DNA from: DATKEG01 sp035544515
Lineage (GTDB): Bacteria; Acidobacteriota; Vicinamibacteria; Fen-336
Length of the DNA stretch: 12,410 nucleotides
Direction of reading: 5' to 3'
Assembly (NCBI GenBank): GCA_035544515.1
Contig: DATKEG010000241.1
Location: 1-12,410, forward strand
This document shows positions 7,125 to 12,410 of the stretch, piece by piece (position 1 is the first letter of the stretch; each line of letters begins with the position of its first letter). Both the position numbers and the translations under genes were made by a program. The notes beneath the pieces were generated by a model that was not told where the DNA came from, did no database searches, and was given only the letters and a program-made list of their open reading frames with translations.

Positions 7125-8159
7125 CTAGACCACCAGCATCGCGTCGCCGTAGGAATAGAACCGGTAGCCTTCGCGCACGGCCTGCGCGTACGCGGCCAGG
7201 ACGCGCTCGCGCCCGGCGAAGGCGGACGCCAGCAGGAGCAGCGACGAGCGCGGCAGATGGAAGTTGGTCACGAGCGCGTCCACGGCCCGGAAGCGGAAGC
7301 CGGGCACGATGACCAGGGACGTCTCGCCGGCTCCGGGCGCGACATGGCCCGAGTCGTCGGCGCGGGCCTCCAGTACGCGCGTGGTAGTGGTGCCCACCGC
7401 CACCACGCGGCCTCCGCGGGCCCGCGTGCGCGCGACCGCCGCCGCCGTCTCCGGCGGCAGGACGAAGGGCTCCGCAGCCACCACGTGCTCGCGCACGTCC
7501 CACACCTTGACCGGCCGGAACGTCCCGGGCCCCACGTGCAGGACCACCTCCGCCCGCTCCACGCCCCGGTTCGAGAGGGCGCCCAGCAGCGCGGCGGTGA
7601 AGTGGAGGCCCGCGGTGGGCGCGGCGACGCTGCCGCGCTCGTTCGCGTACACCGTCTGGTAGCGCGCGCGGTCCGCGGGGACGTCCGGACGCCGGATGTA
7701 CGGGGGCAGCGGCACGCGGCCGAGGCGCTCGAGGGCGGCCGAGGGGTCCCCGGAGCGGGCCAGGATGCGAACGAGCCGCCGGCCATCATCCCTCGCAGGC
7801 TCTTCGAGCACCTCCACCTCGAGCTCTTCATCCACGCGCACGCGCGCGCCCGGGGGCAGCTTCCGCGCCGGCCGCAACAGCGCCTCCCAGACGTCGCCGT
7901 GTCGCGCGCGCACGAGCAGCACTTCCGCCTTCCCGCCCCCGGCGCGGGTGCCGAGCAGGCGTGCCGCGAACACGCGGCTCCGGTTGACCACGAGCAGGTC
8001 CCCGGGGGCGAGCAGGCCCGGCAGGTCGCGGAAACGGTGGTGGCGGAGGCCGCCCCCGGCGCGGTCCAGGACCAGCAGGCGTGACGTGTCACGCTCCGGC
8101 AGGGGCTCCTGCGCGATCCGCTCCGGGGGCAGGTGGTAGTCGAAATCGTCGAGGCGCAT
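7125..8159 (-). CDS. queA: S-adenosylmethionine:tRNA ribosyltransferase-isomerase
   Basis: Transfers and isomerises the ribosyl part of S-adenosylmethionine onto preQ1 in tRNA to form epoxyqueuosine at wobble position 34 of GUN anticodons. The 344-residue length is normal. Family motifs run in order: MRLDDFDYHLPPERIAQ (1-17), PLPPYIRRPD (150-159), YQTVYANERGSVAAPTAGLHF (167-187), HVGPGTFRPV (208-217), VAVGTTTTRVLE (253-264), TNFHLPRSSLLLL (298-310) and GDAML near the end. The segment DLLVVNRSRVFAARL (54-68) differs from the usual NDTRV/NNTRV form. The ATG start at 8159 matches the family N-terminus. The frequent partner tgt is absent; kdgK follows after 57 bases. A dead permease remnant separates queA from ruvB, so queA probably needs its own promoter; none is obvious. 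Confidence 0.96.
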   Translation of the reverse strand: MRLDDFDYHLPPERIAQEPLPERDTSRLLVLDRAGGGLRHHRFRDLPGLLAPGDLLVVNRSRVFAARLLGTRAGGGKAEVLLVRARHGDVWEALLRPARKLPPGARVRVDEELEVEVLEEPARDDGRRLVRILARSGDPSAALERLGRVPLPPYIRRPDVPADRARYQTVYANERGSVAAPTAGLHFTAALLGALSNRGVERAEVVLHVGPGTFRPVKVWDVREHVVAAEPFVLPPETAAAVARTRARGGRVVAVGTTTTRVLEARADDSGHVAPGAGETSLVIVPGFRFRAVDALVTNFHLPRSSLLLLASAFAGRERVLAAYAQAVREGYRFYSYGDAMLVV

Positions 8160-8275
8160 GGGCTACGACCCGCCGGCGTTCGCGGGCGGCGGCATGGGCC
8201 ATATGATCGCTGGCCATGGGCGCCCGCGGTCCGTTAGGCTGTGCGGAAGGCGGCGTGATGGAGCCGCGGCCTCCC

Positions 8276-8279
8276 GGAG
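8276..8279 (+). promoter_or_regulatory. Ribosome binding site of the permease remnant
   Basis: GGAG lies six bases before the ATG at 8286. The translation start of the dead gene is therefore still intact, which suggests decay by deletion rather than gradual loss at the 5' end. Confidence 0.5.
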
Positions 8280-8285
8280 CGAGCC

Positions 8286-8587
8286 ATGAAGGACGACGTG
8301 CGTCAGGCGCTCCGGACCCTGCGCCGCGAGCCCGGCTACGCGGCCGTCGCGGTGTTGACCCTCGCCTTCGGCATCGGCGTCAACGCCAGCGTGTTCTCGC
8401 TCGTGAACGCGCTCTTCCTCCAACCCCTGCCCGTTCCTGACGCCCGGGACCTCGTGATGGTCATGCAGCGGGTGGAGCTCATCGACGTCCCCTACGGCCA
8501 TTCCTACGCAGACTATCTCGACTTGAGGGAGGGGACGAACGCGCCGCCATGGTCGCGCTGGTCCTGTTGATCGCCTGCGCGAACTAG
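8286..8587 (+). pseudogene. Remnant of an ADOP/FtsX-type ABC permease with internal and 3' deletion
   Basis: Residues 1-82 (MKDDVRQALRTLRREPGYAAVAVLTLAFGIGVNA...HSYADYLDLREG) are the classic N-terminus of the ADOP permease family (MacB-like core plus FtsX domains, about 800 residues when intact): one membrane helix at ~17-43, then the start of the periplasmic domain. The match stops near 8532, and the frame ends at 8570. In a different frame (+2), bases 8549-8584 read MVALVLLIACAN, the hallmark first helix of the downstream FtsX domain, followed at once by TAG (8585-8587). An internal deletion therefore joins codon ~82 to a point a few hundred codons later, out of frame, and a second deletion removes everything after the helix, ending at the ruvB stop. 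It lies opposite in strand to ruvB and queA. It cannot make a functional transporter. Confidence 0.8.
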
Positions 8588-9612
8588 AACAGGTTCTTCT
8601 GCCCCGGCCCGCCTTCCGGCGCCAGGCGGCCGAAGTGTTCGTATGCCCGGCGGGTGGCCGTGCGCCCGCGCGGAGTGCGGTCGAGGAATCCGATCTGCAG
8701 CAGGTAGGGCTCGTACATGTCCTCGATGGCGTCGGGCTCCTCGCTGATGGCGGCGGCGATGGCATTGACCCCTACCGGGCCCCCGGCGAACTTGTCGATG
8801 ATCGTGAGCAGCAGCTTGCGGTCCACCTCGTCGAAGCCGTGCTCGTCGACCTCGAGCAGGGCCAGGCCGTCGTTGGCCACGGCCGCGTCGATGATTCCCT
8901 GCGCGCGCACCTGCGCGTAGTCGCGCACGCGGCGGAGCAGGCGGTTCGCGATGCGAGGCGTGCCCCGGCTGCGGCGGGCGATCTCTCGCGCGCCCGGCGC
9001 GTCGATGGGCACGCCCAGGATGCGCGCGGAGCGCGTCACGATGAACTCCAGATCGGCCTGGCCGTAGAAATCGAGGCGGTGCACGATGCCGAAGCGGCTG
9101 CGCAGGGGTGCGGTGAGGAGCCCGGCGCGGGTGGTGGCTGCCACCAGGGTGAAAGGCTTGAGGGGGATCTTCATCGAGCGCGCCCCGGGACCGCTCCCGA
9201 TCATCAGGTCCAGGGTGAAGTCCTCGAGCGCGGGATAGAGGATCTCCTCGACCTTGGCGTCGAGGCGGTGGACCTCGTCGATGAACAGCACTTCCCGCGG
9301 CTCGAGGGCGGTAAGGATGGCGGCGAGGTCGCCGGCCCGCTCGATGATGGGGCCGGCCGTGGCCTTGATGGGTACGTCGAGCTCGGCGGCGACCACGTGC
9401 GCGAGGCTCGTCTTGCCCACGCCCGGAGGACCGAAGAGGAGCACGTGGTCGAGCGCCTCGCCGCGGCTGCGGGCCGCTTCGATCGCCACCTGCAGGTTCT
9501 TGACCACCTGCGGCTGGCCGACGTATTCGGCCAGGCGGCGCGGCCGCAGCGACTGGTCGAAGCCGGCGTCGTCGGCCAGGGGCCGACCCGAGACGAGGCG
9601 TGCCTCAGCCAC
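8584..9612 (-). CDS. ruvB: Holliday junction branch migration helicase RuvB
   Basis: Hexameric AAA+ motor that drives branch migration of Holliday junctions together with RuvA, in recombination and repair. The 342 residues carry the opening SLRPRRLAEYVGQ (21-33), Walker A GPPGVGKT (61-68), Walker B VLFIDE (108-113), sensor 1 ATTRAG (159-164), the arginine finger in LRSRFG (170-175) and sensor 2 in RGTPRIANRLLRRVRD, followed by the C-terminal winged helix (EPDAIEDMYEPYLLQIGFLDRTPRGR). The start is GTG at 9612, three bases after the ruvA stop, so the two are translationally linked. The C-terminus ...GQKNLF is normal and complete. Its stop codon overlaps, on the opposite strand, the stop that ends the permease remnant, through the shared palindrome CTAG (8584-8587). 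Confidence 0.98.
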   Translation of the reverse strand: MAEARLVSGRPLADDAGFDQSLRPRRLAEYVGQPQVVKNLQVAIEAARSRGEALDHVLLFGPPGVGKTSLAHVVAAELDVPIKATAGPIIERAGDLAAILTALEPREVLFIDEVHRLDAKVEEILYPALEDFTLDLMIGSGPGARSMKIPLKPFTLVAATTRAGLLTAPLRSRFGIVHRLDFYGQADLEFIVTRSARILGVPIDAPGAREIARRSRGTPRIANRLLRRVRDYAQVRAQGIIDAAVANDGLALLEVDEHGFDEVDRKLLLTIIDKFAGGPVGVNAIAAAISEEPDAIEDMYEPYLLQIGFLDRTPRGRTATRRAYEHFGRLAPEGGPGQKNLF

Positions 9613-9615
9613 CGC

Positions 9616-10212
9616 TCACCGCCCGGAGAGGGCGCCCAGCGCGCGCCGCAGCAGGTCCTCGAAACGGCCGGCGCCGTCCTCGCGCACGGCGCGCTCCGCG
9701 CCCTTGTCCGCCTCGGCGCGGGAGTAGCCGAGGTTCACCAGGGTGGAGACGAGGTCGTCCTTGATGCCGCCTCCGGCCACGGCCGCGCCCGGCTCGGGCG
9801 CGAAGGCGAGCTTCGGCATCTTGTCCTTCAACTCCAGCACGAGCCGCTCCGCGGTTTTCTTGCCCACCCCGGGGATGCGGGTGAGGCGCGCCACGTCGGA
9901 GGCGCGCAGCGCCTCCGCCAGCTCGGCCGCCTCGATGCCCGAGAGGATGTTGACCGCGAGCCGGGGGCCCACCCCCGCGACCTCGATCAGGCGCTCGAAC
10001 AGGGCCTGCTCGCCCGGGCTCGCGAACCCGAAGAGCGACAGCGCGTCCTCGCGCACGTGCGTGTGCACCAGGAGGCGGACGGTGTCGCCTTCGGCGCCGA
10101 GGCGGTAGAACGTGGAGACGGGGATGAGGACGCGGTAGCCGACGCCCGCCACGTCGACCACGACCTCCTGGGCGCTCTTGCGCAGGATCTCGCCGCGCAG
10201 GTGCGCGATCAT
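9616..10212 (-). CDS. ruvA: Holliday junction DNA-binding protein RuvA
   Basis: Tetrameric junction-binding partner of RuvB. The 198 residues begin MIAHLRGEILRKSAQEVVVDVAGVGY, the OB-fold domain I. The two helix-hairpin-helix motifs of domain II are VAGVGPRLAVNIL (78-90) and IPGVGKKTAERLVLEL (113-128). An Ala/Gly/Pro linker leads to the RuvB-contacting domain III (IKDDLVSTLVNLGYSRAEADKG...FEDLLRRAL, 150-192). I chose ATG at 10212: an upstream extension to 10299 is Arg-rich, unlike RuvA, and would overlap ruvC by 83 bases. The gap to the ruvC stop is four bases and to ruvB three, so ruvCAB is one translationally compact unit. Confidence 0.97.
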   Translation of the reverse strand: MIAHLRGEILRKSAQEVVVDVAGVGYRVLIPVSTFYRLGAEGDTVRLLVHTHVREDALSLFGFASPGEQALFERLIEVAGVGPRLAVNILSGIEAAELAEALRASDVARLTRIPGVGKKTAERLVLELKDKMPKLAFAPEPGAAVAGGGIKDDLVSTLVNLGYSRAEADKGAERAVREDGAGRFEDLLRRALGALSGR

Positions 10213-10216
10213 CGCT

Positions 10217-10726
10217 TCACCGCGCGCGCCGCCGCGCGCGCAGGCTCTCCGCCAGGGCGCCCTGCAGGTGGGCCTGGCAGACGGCGACCGCGAGCGCATC
10301 CGCGGCGTCCCCGGCCTCCGCCTCGCCGGGCAGTCCGAGCAGGCGCGCCACCATCAGCGCCACCTGGGCCTTCTCGGCCCGCCCGAATCCCGTGACCTGC
10401 ACCTTGACCGTGGCCGGGGGGAACGCGTGGATGGGGAGACCCGCCTGCGCGCCCGCCAGCAGGATCACGCCGCGCACGTGGCCCAGGACGAGCGCGGTGC
10501 GGGTGTTCGCCGCGTGGAAGACGTCCTCCACGGCCATGGCGCCGGGCCCGAGGCGGGCGATCAGCGCCGACATGCCGGCGTGGATGTGGCGCAGGCGTGC
10601 GGCGAGCGGCAACCGCCCGGACGAAAGCAGCACGCCCTTCTCCACGAGCTGATGACGCCGGCCGTCCGTCTCGATGGCGCCATAGCCCGTGCGGAACGAT
10701 CCCGGATCCACGCCGAGGATGATCAT
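10217..10726 (-). CDS. ruvC: Crossover junction endodeoxyribonuclease RuvC
   Basis: Dimeric resolvase that nicks Holliday junctions symmetrically. The 169 residues begin MIILGVDPGSFRTGYG, and the four acidic catalytic residues of the RNase H-like fold are visible at Asp7, Glu67 (AVEDVF), Asp140 and Asp143 (GDAADALAVAV). This spacing matches the E. coli enzyme within one or two residues. ATG at 10726 is preferred because the family N-terminus starts there; an in-frame GTG at 10756 would add ten unrelated residues. It lies 75 bases downstream of yebC, with a GC hairpin in the gap, and is first of the ruvCAB run. The C-terminus is Arg-rich (SLRARRRAR). Confidence 0.97.
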   Translation of the reverse strand: MIILGVDPGSFRTGYGAIETDGRRHQLVEKGVLLSSGRLPLAARLRHIHAGMSALIARLGPGAMAVEDVFHAANTRTALVLGHVRGVILLAGAQAGLPIHAFPPATVKVQVTGFGRAEKAQVALMVARLLGLPGEAEAGDAADALAVAVCQAHLQGALAESLRARRRAR

Positions 10727-10801
10727 GCCGAGCCGGCCGAGTGTAGCAGCCCCCACGGCCTGGGGGGTCCCGGCGCGCGCCCCGGCCTCTGGCCCTGGCG
10801 G

Positions 10802-11557
10802 TTAGCCGGCGGCGGCGGCCGCTTCCAGCTCCTTGTCGGAGATGTCGAAGTTGGCCCACACGTTCTGGACGTCGTCGTTGTCCTCGAGGGCCTCGATGAG
10901 CTTCAGCATCTGCTGGGCCTTCGCGCCCTCGAGGGCGATGTTGTTCTCGGCGTATTTGGCGATCTGCGACTCCAGGGGCTCGAGACCCGCCTTCTTCACC
11001 GCGACGAGGACGGCCTCGTAGGCCTGCGGCGGCGTGTAGACCTCCCACAGGTCCGCGCCGCCCTGGATGTCGTCGGCCCCGGCCTCCAGGGCCAGGTCCA
11101 TGAGGCGCTCCTCTTCGACCTTGTCCTGCGCGATGGCGATGAAGCCCCGCGGCTTGAACATGTAGGACACGCTGCCCGCGGTGCCGAGGTTGCCGCCGTT
11201 CTTGGTGAAGAGATGGCGGATCTCGGAGACCGTCCGGTTGCGGTTGTCGGTCGTGCCTTCCACCAGGATGGCCACGCCGCCGGGGCCGTATCCCTCGAGG
11301 GTGATCTCCTCGTAGGACGTCCCCTCGAGCTCGCCCGTGCCCTTCTGGATGGCGCGTTTGATGTTGTCGGCCGGCATGTTCACCGATTTGGCCTTGTCCA
11401 CGGCCGTGCGCAGGCGCGGGTTGGAGGTGGGATCACCCCCACCCAGGCGCGCCGCGATCGACATCTCGCGAATGATCTTGGTGAAGATCTTGCCCCGCTT
11501 GGCGTCGAGGGCGCCCTTCTTGTGCTTGATGGAAGCCCACTTGGAATGTCCGGACAT
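10802..11557 (-). CDS. yebC: YebC/TACO1-family protein
   Basis: The 251 residues match the family over their full length: MSGHSKWASIKHKKGALDAKRGKIFTK at the start, the DNIKRAIQKGTG helix, the YEEITLEGYGPGGVAILVE strand-loop, TDNRNRTVSEIRHLFTKNGGNLG and the C-terminal VYTPPQAYEAV...LIEALEDNDDVQNVWANF. Older annotation calls these transcriptional regulators because some bind promoter DNA. The mitochondrial relative TACO1 acts in translation, and recent bacterial work points to relief of ribosome stalling at proline-rich stretches, so a translation role is more likely. GGGAG at 11565-11569 lies seven bases before the ATG. It sits between the rRNA terminator and ruvCAB, and the yebC-ruvC order is common in bacteria. 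Confidence 0.97.
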   Translation of the reverse strand: MSGHSKWASIKHKKGALDAKRGKIFTKIIREMSIAARLGGGDPTSNPRLRTAVDKAKSVNMPADNIKRAIQKGTGELEGTSYEEITLEGYGPGGVAILVEGTTDNRNRTVSEIRHLFTKNGGNLGTAGSVSYMFKPRGFIAIAQDKVEEERLMDLALEAGADDIQGGADLWEVYTPPQAYEAVLVAVKKAGLEPLESQIAKYAENNIALEGAKAQQMLKLIEALEDNDDVQNVWANFDISDKELEAAAAAG

Positions 11558-11564
11558 GCGCCGT

Positions 11565-11569
11565 CTCCC
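11565..11569 (-). promoter_or_regulatory. Ribosome binding site of yebC
   Basis: On the minus strand GGGAG is followed by seven bases and then the yebC ATG at 11557. This is the clearest Shine-Dalgarno sequence of the minus-strand genes and confirms the start. Confidence 0.75.
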
Positions 11570-11641
11570 GCGTTGTCAGGGCGCCCGCGCGCGTACGGCG
11601 GCCGGGCACGCCTGAGCCTTGGAAAGAGACGAGTCTAGCAC

Positions 11642-11682
11642 AAAAGAAAAAAGCCCCGACGAGCGCCATGCCCGTCGAGGCT
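11642..11682 (-). terminator. Intrinsic terminator of the rRNA operon
   Basis: On the minus strand AGCCTCGACG (11682-11673) pairs with CGTCGGGGCT (11661-11652) over 10 bp with one T-G pair and an 11-base loop. It is followed by a run of T broken by a single C (TTTTTTCTTTT, 11652-11642). It lies 13 bases beyond the 3' end of 5S rRNA and before yebC, exactly where an rRNA operon terminator is expected. yebC should therefore have its own promoter in the ~70 bases between, or depend on read-through. Confidence 0.9.
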
Positions 11683-11695
11683 TCGAGAATGAAAA

Positions 11696-11813
11696 CCCCG
11701 GCAACGTCCTACTCTCCCACCAGGTTGCCCTGACAGTACCATCGGCGCTGGAGGGCTTAACTACCGTGTTCGGAATGGGAACGGGTGTGACCCCTCCGCC
11801 ATGGTCACCGGGG
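11696..11813 (-). rRNA. rrf: 5S ribosomal RNA
   Basis: The complete 118-base gene. The conserved core is plain on the minus strand (CCATTCCGAACACGG, GTTAAGCCCTCCAGCGCC, GATGGTACTG, GGGAGAGTAGG). The ends were placed by pairing the 5' CCCCGGT with the 3' GCCGGGG to close helix I. It follows 23S rRNA in the standard 23S-5S order. Confidence 0.95.
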
Positions 11814-11985
11814 TGAACTTGTCAAAGGAAGAAGTGGCTCCGACAACCGAAGAATCCTGATTGAGCAGGGGGTGCTGCGTCGCACCCCCTGACCCCTGCG
11901 CTCGCGTCGGGAGTGAATCCCGCCGCTCGCGCAGCTTGTGGCTGATGCTAGGCACATGCCGCCACAGCGAAACACTGTAAACGTA
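11814..11985 (-). other. 23S-5S internal transcribed spacer
   Basis: This is about 172 bases between the 23S and 5S rRNA. I see no tRNA in it. It holds a perfect 9-bp hairpin (11867-11890) and a smaller CGGGA/TCCCG hairpin around 11909-11923. These are probably folding or processing elements of the rRNA precursor. Confidence 0.8.
11867..11890. other. Perfect hairpin in the 23S-5S spacer
   Basis: AGGGGGTGC (11867-11875) pairs perfectly with GCACCCCCT (11882-11890) around the six-base loop TGCGTC. There is no T tract, and its place inside the spacer suggests an RNase III-type processing or folding element, not a terminator. Confidence 0.6.

Positions 11986-12410
<425 letters not shown>

Noticed and set aside
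5973..8084. A ~700-codon plus-strand frame antisense to kdgK and queA
   Set aside because: Both underlying minus-strand genes are unmistakable; the antisense translation shows only biased composition.
8202..8207. TATGAT as a -10 box for the permease remnant
   Set aside because: It matches five of six bases, but the hexamer 17 bases upstream (TTCGCG) is not a -35, so a promoter is not supported.
10213..10299. N-terminal extension of ruvA
   Set aside because: The extra 29 residues are Arg/Pro-rich, unlike RuvA, and would overlap the ruvC coding end; MIAHLRGE is the family start.
10750..10766. CCCCCA/TGGGGG hairpin in the yebC-ruvC gap
   Set aside because: A 6-bp GC stem without a T tract; it could influence ruvC translation, but chance is likely at this base composition.
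8635..11638. Long plus-strand frames antisense to ruvB, ruvA, ruvC and yebC
   Set aside because: They are shadows of four well-supported genes; no motif or ribosome binding site supports them.
11814..11985. A tRNA gene in the 23S-5S spacer
   Set aside because: I found no cloverleaf, T-loop GTTCGAATC-like segment or CCA-adjacent acceptor pairing.

Overview
The window is very GC-rich and densely coded, with almost every gene on the minus strand. The gene set is that of a free-living, metabolically self-sufficient bacterium: 23S-5S rRNA, yebC-ruvCAB, queA, a type I-beta DAHP synthase, an Entner-Doudoroff-type kinase/aldolase pair, a DUF4388 protein and the remnant of an ADOP-type permease. The combination of high GC, DUF4388 and ADOP suggests a soil or sediment lineage such as Rokubacteria/Methylomirabilota, Acidobacteriota or the deltaproteobacterial/myxococcal group. 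That placement is inference; the partial 23S rRNA would settle it.

Layout, left to right. Positions 3-851 (+): the 3' part of an unrecognised membrane-anchored protein with a long Ala/Pro/Glu-rich linker. 890-2401 (-): an APC-family amino acid permease. 2441-3454 (+): aroF, divergent from the permease across a 39-base gap. 3469-3550: an inverted repeat built of CTCTGCG units between the convergent 3' ends of aroF and the next gene. 3566-5215 (-): an HNH endonuclease-like gene followed by a DUF4388/TPR gene. 5317-7067 (-): kdgK and eda, overlapping by ATGA. 7125-8159 (-): queA. 8286-8587 (+): a collapsed remnant of an ADOP/FtsX-type permease. 8584-11557 (-): yebC-ruvC-ruvA-ruvB. 11642-11682: a strong intrinsic terminator. 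11696-11813 (-): 5S rRNA. 11814-11985: the 23S-5S spacer. 11986-12410 (-): the 3' end of 23S rRNA.

Functionally, the right half is a core information-processing block: the end of an rRNA operon with its terminator, a YebC-family translation factor, and the three-gene Holliday-junction machinery with 3-4 base intergenic gaps. queA (tRNA queuosine) would normally lie close to this block in many bacteria. Here a dead permease remnant on the opposite strand separates it from ruvB. The left half is metabolic: KDG phosphorylation and KDPG cleavage to pyruvate and glyceraldehyde-3-phosphate, the entry step of the shikimate pathway, and amino acid uptake.

I looked for an undescribed system and did not find a convincing one. 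The items most worth a second look are the ADOP remnant whose end shares a CTAG with the ruvB stop codon, the CTCTGCG inverted repeat, and the HNH-DUF4388 pair. No gene-free stretch exceeds 300 bases, and I see no tRNA, CRISPR array, transposase or attachment site.
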